This document shows positions 16,199 through 24,828 of a stretch of DNA of 64,000 bases, one piece after another. The stretch's first letter is position 1, and each line of letters opens with the position of its first letter. Source of the stretch: Agromyces bracchium (GTDB lineage: Bacteria; Actinomycetota; Actinomycetes; Actinomycetales; Microbacteriaceae); NCBI RefSeq assembly GCF_009709675.1, contig NZ_WMLB01000010.1, positions 61,820-125,819 of the forward strand. The letters run 5' to 3'. The notes beneath the pieces are model-generated. The model did not search any database. It saw only the letters and a program-made list of their open reading frames with translations, and was not told the origin of the DNA. Made by a program: the position numbers and the translations under genes.

Positions 16199-17469
16199 CA
16201 GGCGCTCGCGGCGAGCGACTCCGACGCGGCCGCCGCCGCCTCGGTCGCGCGGGCGGCGCCCGAGGCGAGCAGCGCGTCGATCGCGGGATCCTCGAAGCCG
16301 GCCTCGCGCAGCACCTCGCGCGTGTGCTCACCGACCCGCGGCGCGCCGCGGTCGACGCGAGGGGGCGTCGCCGAGAACCGGTACGGGAAGCCGGGGGTCT
16401 TCACGAGCCCCTCGGTCGGGTGCTCGTACTCGATGAAGGTGCCGTTGTGCACGATCTGCGGGTCGTCGACGAGGCCGGCGTAGTCGTTCACGGGGCCGAT
16501 CCACATCCCGGCCCCGCCGAGCAGGTCGATCCAGTACGCGGCGGTGTTCTGCTTGAGCTTCGCGGCGGTCTTGGCGTGGATCTCGTCGCGGCGGGTCCAG
16601 CCCTCGACCTCGCTCGACCAGCCCTCGAACGACGGCTCCTCGATGAGGCGCCCGAGCTCGTGCAGGTCGGCGAAGGCGAGCGCGACGTAGCCGTCATTGG
16701 TCTCGAAGACGCCGTAGGGCGCGCGGATGTAGACGTGCGCGTGAGGCTCGGCCGAGCGCTGCTGGGCCTTGCGGCCGACCGTGAACACGGAGAGCTCCTG
16801 CATCTGCAGGGTCGTGAGGGCGTCGAGCATGTTGACGGTGACGAGCTGGCCCTCGCCGGTGCGCTCGCGGTGCAGCAGCGCGGCGAGCACGCCCTCGAAG
16901 GCCGTCGACGCAGTGATCGCGTCGGCGAGGTACTGTCCGGCGGGCGAGGGCTCGTCGCCGTCGCGGCCCGCCGAGTACATGGCGCCCGACATGGCCTGCA
17001 GCAGCAGGTCCTGGCCGGGGCGGTCGCGGTACGGGCCGTCTTCGCCGTAGCCCGAGATCGACACGTAGACGATCGACGGGTTGATCGCGCGCAGCGACTC
17101 GTAGTCGACACCGAGGCGCGCGGCGACGCCCGGTCGGTAGTTCTGCAGGAACACGTCGGCGCCCGCGACGAGTTCGCGCAGCGCGGCCTTGCCCTCAGCG
17201 GCCTTGAGGTCGAGCGCGACCGAGCGCTTGTTGCGATTCAGGGAGAGGAACGAGACGTTGATCTCGTTGCCCGCCGCGCCGCCCGCGGCGGCGTGCCGCT
17301 GCCACTCGCCCGTCGTCGGCTCGACCTTGATGACGTCGGCGCCGAGGTCGCCGAGACGCTGGGCCGCGAAGGGCCCCGCCATGGCGATGGAGCAGTCGAG
17401 CACGCGGTAGCCCGCGAGCACTCCGGGCTTCCGGGACTCGGTGGTCTGGGTCGCAGGCGTCTGGGTCAC
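16198..17469 (-). CDS. CaiB/BaiF-family (class III) CoA transferase
   Basis: A 423-residue formyl-CoA-transferase-like enzyme that would move CoA between carboxylic acids. VLDCSIAMAGPFAAQRLGDLGADVIKVE is the classic N-terminal signature, and the catalytic Asp lies in RPGQDLLLQAMSG. SLNRNKRSVALDLK and the interlocking-fold C-terminus (DGYVALAFADLHELGRLI) also fit. The GTG start at 17469 overlaps the Gfo/Idh stop as GTGA. Its place in a sugar operon next to a crotonase suggests that a sugar-derived acid is activated to a CoA thioester, which is unusual. Confidence 0.88.
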   Translation of the reverse strand: MTQTPATQTTESRKPGVLAGYRVLDCSIAMAGPFAAQRLGDLGADVIKVEPTTGEWQRHAAAGGAAGNEINVSFLSLNRNKRSVALDLKAAEGKAALRELVAGADVFLQNYRPGVAARLGVDYESLRAINPSIVYVSISGYGEDGPYRDRPGQDLLLQAMSGAMYSAGRDGDEPSPAGQYLADAITASTAFEGVLAALLHRERTGEGQLVTVNMLDALTTLQMQELSVFTVGRKAQQRSAEPHAHVYIRAPYGVFETNDGYVALAFADLHELGRLIEEPSFEGWSSEVEGWTRRDEIHAKTAAKLKQNTAAYWIDLLGGAGMWIGPVNDYAGLVDDPQIVHNGTFIEYEHPTEGLVKTPGFPYRFSATPPRVDRGAPRVGEHTREVLREAGFEDPAIDALLASGAARATEAAAAASESLAASA

Positions 17470-18563
17470 GCTGATTCCTCGTTCTGGTCGGCGCCGGCAT
17501 CGGCCGGGTGGTGGACGGAGACCTCGGCGCCGCCGACGGCGGCGCTCCGCAGCATCGCGTCGATGAGCTCGACGGAGCGCGCGGCAACGTCGGCGTCCGA
17601 GTTGTTCTCGGTGCTCGCGCCGGTGATGAGGTCGATGAAGCGGTTGGGCGGGACGATGCACTCGTAGGCGCCGGCCCCGGGCTCGATGTCGAGGTCCCAC
17701 TGCTGCCCGTCGTAGCGGTGCAGCGAGACGCGCTCGCGCTCGGTGTCGAGGAGCAGCACGCCCTCGGTGCCGAAGATGCGGAGGTCGACCTGGTACGGGT
17801 TGCCGTCGGGCAGCGTGGCCGCGCCCGAGAGCGAGCCGAGCGCCCCGCCGTCGAAGGTGATCACGGCGGCGTCGAACAGGTCGACGGCCGCGCCGCCGTT
17901 CGAGACCTTGGCCATGACGGATGCCGCGCGCAGCTCGCTCAGCCAGAACAGGAGGGCGCTCGAGTGCGTGACCTGGCCGTGCGCGTAGCCGCCGCCGCGG
18001 GACGGCGACTGCCAGGTGCGCGGGTCGGGCCCGCTGGTCTTGGAGTCCCACAACGATCGGATGTGGTTGGTGTCGCCCGCGAAGAGCCCCCGCGTCGGTG
18101 AGGCCATGTGGCAGAGCACGTGCTGGATCTCGCCGAGGTGCCCGGCCTCGACCAGGCGCTTCGCCTCGATCGTGAAGGGCTTGTAGTTCCAGCCGTACGG
18201 CGCGAGGAAGTGCACCCCGGCCTCGCGCACCCGGTCGGCGAGGTCCCAGCCCTGCTCGGCCGTGAGCGTCACGGGCTTCTCGACGAGCACGTGCAGGCCG
18301 CACTCGATCGCGGCGACCGCCTGCGGGTGGTGCAGGTCGTGCGGGGTCGTGATCACGACGGCGTCGAGGCCCTGGTCGAGGAGCTCGTCGTAGTCGTTCG
18401 TGGCCATGCCGAACCCGAACTGCTCGCGGACGTCGTCGAGTTCGGGACCGATACCGCACACGCCGACGAGCTCGACGTCGTCGCGGCCGGCGAAGATCGG
18501 GAAATGGTTGCTCGTCGCCCACCAGCCGGCGCCGACGGCGCCGAGGCGCACCCGCCCGCTCAT
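17466..18563 (-). CDS. Gfo/Idh/MocA-family oxidoreductase
   Basis: A 365-residue NAD(P)-dependent sugar dehydrogenase-like protein. The N-terminal Rossmann motif is LGAVGAGWWA, the EKPVTL motif carries the conserved Lys, and NRFIDLITG is the late family signature. The central GGGYAHGQVTHSSALLFWL contains the conserved His. Such enzymes oxidise or epimerise sugars and inositols; here it may make a lactone or 3-keto sugar for the following enzymes. The ATG overlaps the stop of the metallo-hydrolase gene (ATGA). Confidence 0.86.
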   Translation of the reverse strand: MSGRVRLGAVGAGWWATSNHFPIFAGRDDVELVGVCGIGPELDDVREQFGFGMATNDYDELLDQGLDAVVITTPHDLHHPQAVAAIECGLHVLVEKPVTLTAEQGWDLADRVREAGVHFLAPYGWNYKPFTIEAKRLVEAGHLGEIQHVLCHMASPTRGLFAGDTNHIRSLWDSKTSGPDPRTWQSPSRGGGYAHGQVTHSSALLFWLSELRAASVMAKVSNGGAAVDLFDAAVITFDGGALGSLSGAATLPDGNPYQVDLRIFGTEGVLLLDTERERVSLHRYDGQQWDLDIEPGAGAYECIVPPNRFIDLITGASTENNSDADVAARSVELIDAMLRSAAVGGAEVSVHHPADAGADQNEESA

Positions 18564-19522
18564 CGGACGAGGCTCCAGCGACGGCGGCCCGCGGCATCCG
18601 TCTGCTCGGTCACGACCCCGCGCGCGGCGAGCCGCTCGAGGTTGCCCGTAACCGGGAACACCGCGTAGTCGAGCGCGTCGGCCGGCCACGGGCCGAGCTC
18701 GGCGCCCGCCGTGCGGACCAGCTCGAGCGTGGTGCGCGGGCCGTCGGCGGCATCCAGCACGTCGGAGAGCACCTCGTCGATGCGCTCAGTGTACGCCTCG
18801 CTCTCGTCGAGGAACTCCCGCACGCCCCGGCCCTCGTAGACCGGGTAGTGCGCGGTGAGGAGGAGGTCCGCGTCGAGGTCGCGGAAGGCCGAGAGGCTCG
18901 CGACGTACGGATCGACGTCGCGGTACGTCGGCGGGAACGCCGCACGGCCGTCGGCGTAGGGCACGGTCGTGCCGAGGGTCGCGTCGCCGATCATCAGCGC
19001 GCGGTTCGCAGGGTCGTGCACCGCGACGTGGCCGGGGCTGTGGCCCGGCACGTGCAGCACGCGCACGGACCGGCCGCCGAGGTCGAACTCCTCACCGCCC
19101 GAGACCCGGCGGTCGACGGGGACGAGGTCCGAGACGCTCCGGAGGTAGGCGGTCGTCTCGGGCGGGTCGTCGAACCCGTCGGTCTCCCGGAACTCGCCGT
19201 ACCGCACGTCGATCAGCCGCTGGATGTCCTCGACGAGGTCGGTGTCGAGGTCGTGCGCGACGATCTCGACCGACGGGATCGCGGCCTTCAGCGCGCCGTT
19301 GCCGCCCGTGTGGTCGAAGTCGCAGTGCGTGTTGACCGTCCAGCGCAGCTTCTCGCGCGGGATGCCCGCCTCGTCGAGGTACGGCAGCAGCGTCTCCGTG
19401 ATGCTCTCGCGGATTCCCGTGTCGACGAGCAGTGCGGCGTCGTCGCCCACGAGCAGGTAGAGCGCCACGAAGCGCTCGCCGAGCGGTGCCTGCAGCCGGT
19501 GCAGGCCCTTCCTGATCTCCAT
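18560..19522 (-). CDS. Metallo-beta-lactamase-fold hydrolase
   Basis: A 320-residue MBL-fold protein. The first metal motif reads THCDFDHTGG, that is His-x-Asp-x-Asp-His in place of the usual His-x-His-x-Asp-His. VPGHSPGHVAVHD, LMIGDATLG and LLTAHYPVYEG supply the other expected His and Asp ligands. A C-terminal winged-helix-like tail follows. In this operon a lactonase or thioesterase role is plausible. The ATG at 19522 is preceded by GGGAAGG. Confidence 0.8.
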   Translation of the reverse strand: MEIRKGLHRLQAPLGERFVALYLLVGDDAALLVDTGIRESITETLLPYLDEAGIPREKLRWTVNTHCDFDHTGGNGALKAAIPSVEIVAHDLDTDLVEDIQRLIDVRYGEFRETDGFDDPPETTAYLRSVSDLVPVDRRVSGGEEFDLGGRSVRVLHVPGHSPGHVAVHDPANRALMIGDATLGTTVPYADGRAAFPPTYRDVDPYVASLSAFRDLDADLLLTAHYPVYEGRGVREFLDESEAYTERIDEVLSDVLDAADGPRTTLELVRTAGAELGPWPADALDYAVFPVTGNLERLAARGVVTEQTDAAGRRRWSLVR

Positions 19523-19541
19523 CGGAACCTTCCCGTCCGTC

Positions 19542-20693
19542 TCAGCGCTCGACGCCGTCGAGCACGACGCGCAGGCCCGCGCGCACAGGCCGCATGTGCG
19601 GGCCGGCGGGGTTCGCCCAGCCCTCGCCGCGGCGGGCGCCCTCGATCGCGGCCTCGTCGACCCGGATGCCGGCACCGGGCTCGTCGCTGAGGACGATCCC
19701 ACCGTCGCCGAACTCGTGGTCGACGTGCACGCCGTCGGCGAACTCGGTCGCCTGCACCTCGGTCGTGAGGTGGTTCGGCACCGCGGTCATGACGTGCGCG
19801 ACAGCCGGGTTGGCGTTGTAGCCGACCGGGCTGATCGGCAGGTCTCGTGCGGCCGCCGCGAGCGCGAGGCGGTGCATGTGGCTGACGCCCCAGATGGCGC
19901 CGGCCTGGACCACATCGGGCGCTCCGGCCTCGAAGAACGGCTTGAACTGGTCGACGCCCGTGAGGTTCTCCCCCGTTGCGACAGCCGCGCGGATGGCCGT
20001 GCTGAGGCGCGCGTGGCCCTCGGCGTCCCATCGGCGCAGCGGCTCCTCGACCCAGAGCAGGTCGACCTGCTCCTCGAGGGCGCTGACGTAGCGGACCGCC
20101 TGCTTGACCTGCCACGACTCGTTCGCGTCGAGCATGAGGCCGGGCCGAGAGGTGTTCGCGGAGAGGGCATCGGTGAGGATGCCGAGGCGGCGGAGGTCGG
20201 CGTCGAAGTCGAGGCCGCCCTTGAGCTTGCCCGCGACGAAGCCTCGATCGGCGAATTCGGCGTAGAAGGCGGCGAGCTCCTCGTCGCCGAGCGCGATGTC
20301 GAGGCCCGAGGCGTAGCCCGGCACGAACCGGTCGCGGCCGCCGAGCAGCCGCCACAGCGGCTCCCCCGCGGCCTTCGCCTTGAGGTCCCAGAGCGCGGCG
20401 TCGAGCGTCGCGACGCCGCCGTACGTGGCGCCGGCGTGGCCCGACTTGAACACCTGCGCGAGCATGCGGTCGAAGAGCGCGGCGACGCCACGAGGGTCCT
20501 CGCCGTCGAGGGCCGGGAACAGGCGCGCGAGGTCGGCGTGCGATCCGATGCCGACGCCCTCGATGCCGGCGTCCGTCTCGATGATGACGATGGGCACCTC
20601 GGTGACGGCCTCGACGATGTGGCCGTTGACGTCGCCGATGGCGCGACGCCAGTGCTGCTGGGCGGTGAGGGTGCGGTACCCGGTGATCTTCAT
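19542..20693 (-). CDS. Mandelate racemase/muconate lactonizing (enolase superfamily) enzyme
   Basis: A 383-residue enolase-superfamily member, the class containing acid-sugar dehydratases. The Lys-x-Lys acid/base motif is GKLKGG (K156, K158). Metal ligands are visible as D189 (LMLDANESW), E216/E217 (VEEP) and E242 (TGEN), with D260 in APDVVQ. The His expected in the late PHG-type motif is absent: the sequence reads ISPVGYNANP, with Val at about residue 290. No MLE-type second Lys is evident either. It may dehydrate or epimerise an aldonate using only the KxK side. It lies nine bases after the permease and is too short to be a typical L-fuconate dehydratase. Confidence 0.82.
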   Translation of the reverse strand: MKITGYRTLTAQQHWRRAIGDVNGHIVEAVTEVPIVIIETDAGIEGVGIGSHADLARLFPALDGEDPRGVAALFDRMLAQVFKSGHAGATYGGVATLDAALWDLKAKAAGEPLWRLLGGRDRFVPGYASGLDIALGDEELAAFYAEFADRGFVAGKLKGGLDFDADLRRLGILTDALSANTSRPGLMLDANESWQVKQAVRYVSALEEQVDLLWVEEPLRRWDAEGHARLSTAIRAAVATGENLTGVDQFKPFFEAGAPDVVQAGAIWGVSHMHRLALAAAARDLPISPVGYNANPAVAHVMTAVPNHLTTEVQATEFADGVHVDHEFGDGGIVLSDEPGAGIRVDEAAIEGARRGEGWANPAGPHMRPVRAGLRVVLDGVER

Positions 20694-20702
20694 GGGGTCC
20701 CC

Positions 20703-21608
20703 CTACTCCTTGGTTCCGCCGGCGGTCATGCCCTCGACGAGGAAGCGCTGCGCGAACAGGAAGATGAGCAGGATCGGTGCGACCGAGAGGAGCGTCGCGA
20801 GGGCCAGCGTCGGCAATTGGATGACGATGCTCGACGCCGTCGTCGGGTTGAACGCGGGCACGTTCGAGAGGAGGTTCGCGAGCCCCACCTGGACCGGGAT
20901 CTTCTGCCCGCCGACCACGAGGAACGGCAGGAAGTAGTTGTTCCAGTTCGCGACGAAGCTGAAGAAGCCGACGAGCGCGATGACGGGCGTCGCGAGCGGC
21001 ATCGCCACCTGTGCGAACACGCGGAACTCCCCGGCGCCGTCGATGCGGGCGGCGTTCAGCAGGTCGCGCGAGACCGCGGTCGAGAAGTAGATGTACGTGA
21101 GGTACACGCCGAACGGGAAGAACGAGAACGGCAGGATCACCGCGAGCGGGCTGCCGATGAGGCGTGCGGCCGAGAGCTCGAGGAAGATCGGCAGCACGAG
21201 CGCCGTGTTCGGGATCAGCATGACGATGAGCGTCGTCACGAGCAGGATGCGGCGGCCCTTGAACTCGATGAGCGCGAGTGCGTACCCGGCGGGGACGCTC
21301 ACGATGAGCGTGATCGCGAGCGCCGTGAACGAGTAGAACGCCGAGTTGCCGAGCCAGACGGCGAAGACGCCGCTGCCGAACGCGAACAGCTCGTTCCAGT
21401 TGGCGGCCAGCTGCTCGAACGAGCCGAAGGCGAAGGGACCGCTGAGCAGCAGCTCGGAGTTGGTCTTCGTCGGCGCGAGCAGCAGCCAGATGATCGGCAG
21501 GATGAAGAAGGCGGCGAAGGCGAGCAGTACGACGGCCACGAACGCGCGGCCGATCCACTGCCCTGGGGTGAGTGCGCGCCGCCTGCGGCGCACGGCGAGG
21601 TCAGTCAC
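20703..21608 (-). CDS. Carbohydrate ABC transporter permease (CUT1, MalG-like)
   Basis: A 301-residue inner-membrane permease with about six hydrophobic helices. The EAA loop reads DLLNAARIDGAGEFRVFAQVAMPLATPV, and AFNPTTASSIVIQL and the RFLVEGMTAGGTKE terminus are typical of MalG-type subunits. The GTG start at 21608 lies eight bases inside the upstream permease gene. No ABC ATPase is encoded in the window, so a shared MsmK-type ATPase elsewhere is probably used, which is common for CUT1 systems in actinobacteria. Confidence 0.9.
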   Translation of the reverse strand: MTDLAVRRRRRALTPGQWIGRAFVAVVLLAFAAFFILPIIWLLLAPTKTNSELLLSGPFAFGSFEQLAANWNELFAFGSGVFAVWLGNSAFYSFTALAITLIVSVPAGYALALIEFKGRRILLVTTLIVMLIPNTALVLPIFLELSAARLIGSPLAVILPFSFFPFGVYLTYIYFSTAVSRDLLNAARIDGAGEFRVFAQVAMPLATPVIALVGFFSFVANWNNYFLPFLVVGGQKIPVQVGLANLLSNVPAFNPTTASSIVIQLPTLALATLLSVAPILLIFLFAQRFLVEGMTAGGTKE

Positions 21609-22545
21609 GTTCGAACAGCTTTCCGCGGAAGATGAAGATGGTGGACAGGCCCAACGCCACGACCAGGAGCATGACCGAGATCGCGGCGGATCCGGAGAAG
21701 TCGCCCTGGCGGAACGCGTAGAGGTAGGCCAGCTGGTTGAGGGAGTAGTCCTCGGGCACGACGTTCTTCGTGGCCTGCGCGAGCACCTTGGGCTCGACGA
21801 AGAGCTGGGTGCCTGCGGCGAGGGACATGATGCCCATGTAGCTGATCCACTTGGTGAGCATGGGCAGCTGGATGTGCCAGGCCACCTGCAGGGCACCGGC
21901 GCCGTCGATGCGCGCGGCCTCCATGATGTCGGCGCTGATGTTGTTGAGCGCGCCGTACATGATGACGATCCATCCGCCGGCGCCGGCCCAGAAGGCGATG
22001 ACCGTGAAGACCACGGGGAGGTTGCCGACGGCGACCACGTTGACGAGCGACTCGTAGCCCATGGCGCGCAGGAGCGCCGAGACGGGGCTCACCGAGGGGT
22101 CGAGCACGAACAGCCAGAGCAGCACGCTCGACGCGCCGGCGATGGCGCCGGGGATGTAGAAGAGGAACCGGGCGGTGTCGCCGAGCCAGCGCACGCGGAT
22201 GCCGTGCACGACGATGGCGAGGACCACGACGAGGACGATGAGGCTGATGAGCCAGAAGACGACGTACAACGCGACATGGCCGACCGCCGGGAGGAACCGG
22301 TAGTCGTTGAAGACCCTGACGAAGTTGTCGAACCCGACGAACACGCCGTTGCGGGTGAAGGAGAGGAAGAGCGCGTAGAGCGTGGGCAGCAGGCCGAACG
22401 CCACCAGGAGGAGCGTGTAGCCGCTGACGAAGACGTAGCCGAATCGAGACTGGCCGGCGCTCATGCGGCTCGCGCGCCGGCGCTCCGGCCGGCGCCGCCC
22501 CGAGGGGGCGACGCCGGCAGGAGCCGGAGGAGCGGTGACGGTCAC
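21601..22545 (-). CDS. Carbohydrate ABC transporter permease (CUT1, MalF-like)
   Basis: A 314-residue permease with a basic cytoplasmic N-terminus and about six hydrophobic helices. The EAA motif is DIMEAARIDGAGALQVAWHIQLPMLTKW. It pairs with the MalG-like subunit to form the channel for the lipoprotein receptor encoded just upstream. The GTG start is one base after the TAA of the binding-protein gene. Confidence 0.9.
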   Translation of the reverse strand: MTVTAPPAPAGVAPSGRRRPERRRASRMSAGQSRFGYVFVSGYTLLLVAFGLLPTLYALFLSFTRNGVFVGFDNFVRVFNDYRFLPAVGHVALYVVFWLISLIVLVVVLAIVVHGIRVRWLGDTARFLFYIPGAIAGASSVLLWLFVLDPSVSPVSALLRAMGYESLVNVVAVGNLPVVFTVIAFWAGAGGWIVIMYGALNNISADIMEAARIDGAGALQVAWHIQLPMLTKWISYMGIMSLAAGTQLFVEPKVLAQATKNVVPEDYSLNQLAYLYAFRQGDFSGSAAISVMLLVVALGLSTIFIFRGKLFERD

Positions 22546-22546
22546 G

Positions 22547-23917
22547 TTACTCGACCGTGTATCCGTTGACGGTGGCCTCGTTCTCGAGCTCCGTCTGCCA
22601 GGCGGGAAGGAGTGAGACGACCGTCTCGCCCTCGGCCATGCCGGGGATGACGACCTTGGCCCACGCGGTCTCGGGGCTCCACGGGGTCACGTTCCAGCCG
22701 CTCCAGATCTGGTTCGCGGCATCCGACATGACGGTCTTGAAGTCGTCGTTGACGAAGTAGCCGGCCTCGGCCTGCTTGTCGAGCCACTTCTCGGCGGCCG
22801 ACGTGTAGGCGGGGTAGCCCGAGGAGGCCTCGACCTGGAACTCGTCGGCGCTCGTCACGAACTCGAGGAAGGTCTTGACGGCCTCGAGGTTCTCGGAGTG
22901 ACGCGAGGCGTACCAGATGCCGCCGCCGACGTTGCCGGCCGCGACGTCGCCGCCCTCCCACGAGAGCGGGGGCGCGACGCCGATCTCACCGGCGGGCGTC
23001 GCGAGGCCGCCCTGGAAGATCGCTCCGGTGTACCAGACCGGGCCGGGGACGCCGACGAGCTTGTCGGCGTAGTTCGCGGCGAACTCGGCGCTGAAGAAGC
23101 TGTCCTGCACGAGCGTGCCGTTCTCGAGCATGCCGTCGATGATCTCGGAGATCTTCTGGGCGTTCTCGTCGGAGGTGTCGGAGTGGAACACCCCGGCCTC
23201 GGGCGACTGGAAGACGGGCGACTCGGAACCGCCGTAGTAGACGTAGGTCATGAAGCTGTCGCCCATGCTGCCGAGGATGTAGCCGGGGTGCTCGGCGGCG
23301 AGCTGGTCGCCGAGTTCCGCGTACTCCTCCCACGTCGTGGGCACCTCGTAGCCGAACTCGTCGAGCAGCTTCTGGTTGTAGTAGAAGACCGTCTGGGCGA
23401 GGTCGTTGCGGAGGCCGTAGACCGTGTCGTCGATCGTGGCGTAGTCGAGCGAGCCGGCGGCGAAGCCGTCGAGGAAGTCCTGCTCGATGAAGCCCTTGTT
23501 GAGCGGCGCCGCGAAGCCGGCCTCGCCGTTCGGGGTGTCCTTGGACGCCCAGATCGCGTCGTTCTGCTGCGTCGAGAAGACGACGTCGGGCCAGCCGTCG
23601 CCGGCCTGGTCCATGAGCGAGATCTTGCTCTGGAACGAGCCGCTGCCGCCGGCGTTGCCGTCGTAGGTCTCGAGCACCACGTCGATGTCGGGGTACGCCT
23701 CCTGGAAGGCGGTCACCGCGGGCTCGCGCGAGGCGTCGACCCAGACGGTGATGGGGCTGTCGGCGACCTGCTCCGCCGCGGCGAAGCCGTATTCGCTGTC
23801 ACCCCCCTCTTCGGCGCCCGTCGAGCATGCGCTCAGGACGAGGAGTCCGGTGGCCACGACGGCCCCGGAGGTGATCAGCCGAGTGGCTCGGCGTCGGAAG
23901 GACGAGTGCTGTGACAT
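22547..23917 (-). CDS. ABC transporter sugar-binding lipoprotein (family 1)
   Basis: A 456-residue extracellular solute-binding protein. A lipoprotein signal peptide is clear: basic start, hydrophobic core and the lipobox LSAC followed by STGAEEGG. The body has the family-1 fold with WPDVVFSTQQNDAIWASKD, VPTTWEEYAELGDQLA and a C-terminal helix set. I chose the second ATG (23917) because AGGA sits nine bases upstream; three codons earlier another ATG abuts that site. It is the first gene of the eleven-gene operon and sets its probable inducer class. The sugar is unknown; a plant-polymer monosaccharide or oligosaccharide fits the context. Confidence 0.9.
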   Translation of the reverse strand: MSQHSSFRRRATRLITSGAVVATGLLVLSACSTGAEEGGDSEYGFAAAEQVADSPITVWVDASREPAVTAFQEAYPDIDVVLETYDGNAGGSGSFQSKISLMDQAGDGWPDVVFSTQQNDAIWASKDTPNGEAGFAAPLNKGFIEQDFLDGFAAGSLDYATIDDTVYGLRNDLAQTVFYYNQKLLDEFGYEVPTTWEEYAELGDQLAAEHPGYILGSMGDSFMTYVYYGGSESPVFQSPEAGVFHSDTSDENAQKISEIIDGMLENGTLVQDSFFSAEFAANYADKLVGVPGPVWYTGAIFQGGLATPAGEIGVAPPLSWEGGDVAAGNVGGGIWYASRHSENLEAVKTFLEFVTSADEFQVEASSGYPAYTSAAEKWLDKQAEAGYFVNDDFKTVMSDAANQIWSGWNVTPWSPETAWAKVVIPGMAEGETVVSLLPAWQTELENEATVNGYTVE

Positions 23918-23988
23918 GTCGCGCATTCCTGTTCTGGTCGGCGTCTCTGACGACTGGGCACGCCCGGGGTGGGCTTGAAAGCGAGTAC

Positions 23989-24002
23989 ATCATACGTCTT
24001 AC
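23989..24002. promoter_or_regulatory. Candidate GntR operator half of a phased pair, copy 1
   Basis: ATCATACGTCTTAC is one of two 14-mers (12 of 14 identical) placed 30 bases apart in the divergent region between the binding-protein gene and gntR. Their A/T content stands out against the surrounding DNA. Confidence 0.5.
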
Positions 24003-24018
24003 AAAGATGCAAGAGAAG

Positions 24019-24032
24019 ATCATAGGTATTAC
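24019..24032. promoter_or_regulatory. Candidate GntR operator half of a phased pair, copy 2
   Basis: ATCATAGGTATTAC repeats the element at 23989 in the same orientation, about three helical turns away. It is an imperfect inverted repeat (ATCATA-GG-TATTAC). Confidence 0.5.
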
Positions 24033-24045
24033 CACTTACGGCGGT

Positions 24046-24051
24046 TATGCT
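24046..24051 (+). promoter_or_regulatory. Probable -10 element of a leaderless gntR transcript
   Basis: TATGCT ends six bases before the ATG at 24058, the same layout as the other GntR gene at 6096. No ribosome binding site is visible, which supports ATG 24058 over an in-frame ATG at 24007. Confidence 0.5.
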
Positions 24052-24057
24052 TTCCGC

Positions 24058-24813
24058 ATGTCCATCGAGACCCGCGCCGGCGCGGAGCGATCCGCCCCCT
24101 ACCCCACGATCGCCGCGCGCCCCCGCACGCCTCGCCTGGGCGTGACCGTCGTCGCCGACCTCGTCGACGCCATCGTGCGCGGCGACCTCGCCCCCGGCAC
24201 CTCACTCCCGCCCGAGGCGGTGCTCTGCGAGCAGTTCGGCGTGAGCCGCACGGTCATCCGCGAGTCGGTCAAGCGGCTCGAGGAGAAGGGCCTCGTCACC
24301 GTCGCGCAGGGCCGCGGCACGCAGGTCCTCGGCGCTGAGTCGTGGAACATGGTCGACGGCACCGTGCTCTCGGCCCTCGTCGCGAACGACGCGACGCTCG
24401 GCATCCTCGACGACCTCAGCGTCGTTCGCGCCTCGCTCGAGGGTGTGATCGCGCGCGACGCGGCAGCGCGCCGATCCGATGAGGAGCTCGAGCGGCTCCG
24501 CGAGGCCCTGCAGCTCATGCGCGACACCATCGACGACGAGCCGGCGTTCAATGCGGCGGATGTCGTCTTCCACGCGACCGTCGGCGAGATGAGCACGAAC
24601 CGGCTCGCCGTCAACCTCGTGAACATCCTCTTCGGGCAGGCGCGCGAGAGCGCCCGCTTCCACCTGCACAGCCGCCTCGAGACGACGCTCGAGGAACACG
24701 AACACGTGTTCGCCGCCATCGAGGCAGGCGACCCGGATGCCGCGGAGCAGTCGATGCGCTCGCACATCGCCGACGCGTGGGAACGTCGGCGGCCGCCGAG
24801 CCCCAAGCGCTGA
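24058..24813 (+). CDS. GntR-family (FCD type) regulator of the sugar-acid/ABC operon
   Basis: A 251-residue regulator with a GntR winged helix (SLPPEAVLCEQFGVSRTVIRESVKRLEEKGLV) and an FCD effector domain (VVRASLEGVIARDAA, FHATVGEMSTNRLAVNL, EEHEHVFAAIEAGDPDAAEQSMRSHI). It is transcribed away from the eleven-gene operon and probably represses it through the paired sites at 23989 and 24019, with a sugar acid as likely inducer. An N-terminal extension of about 30 residues precedes the winged helix. Near the stop, 14 bases are duplicated (GCCCCRAGCGCTGA twice). Confidence 0.88.
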   Translation: MSIETRAGAERSAPYPTIAARPRTPRLGVTVVADLVDAIVRGDLAPGTSLPPEAVLCEQFGVSRTVIRESVKRLEEKGLVTVAQGRGTQVLGAESWNMVDGTVLSALVANDATLGILDDLSVVRASLEGVIARDAAARRSDEELERLREALQLMRDTIDDEPAFNAADVVFHATVGEMSTNRLAVNLVNILFGQARESARFHLHSRLETTLEEHEHVFAAIEAGDPDAAEQSMRSHIADAWERRRPPSPKR

Positions 24814-24828
24814 GCCCCGAGCGCTGAG

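Noticed and set aside
19542..20693. Assignment as L-fuconate dehydratase
   Set aside because: It is shorter than known fuconate dehydratases, starts differently, lacks the expected late His and is in a different operon from the fucose genes.
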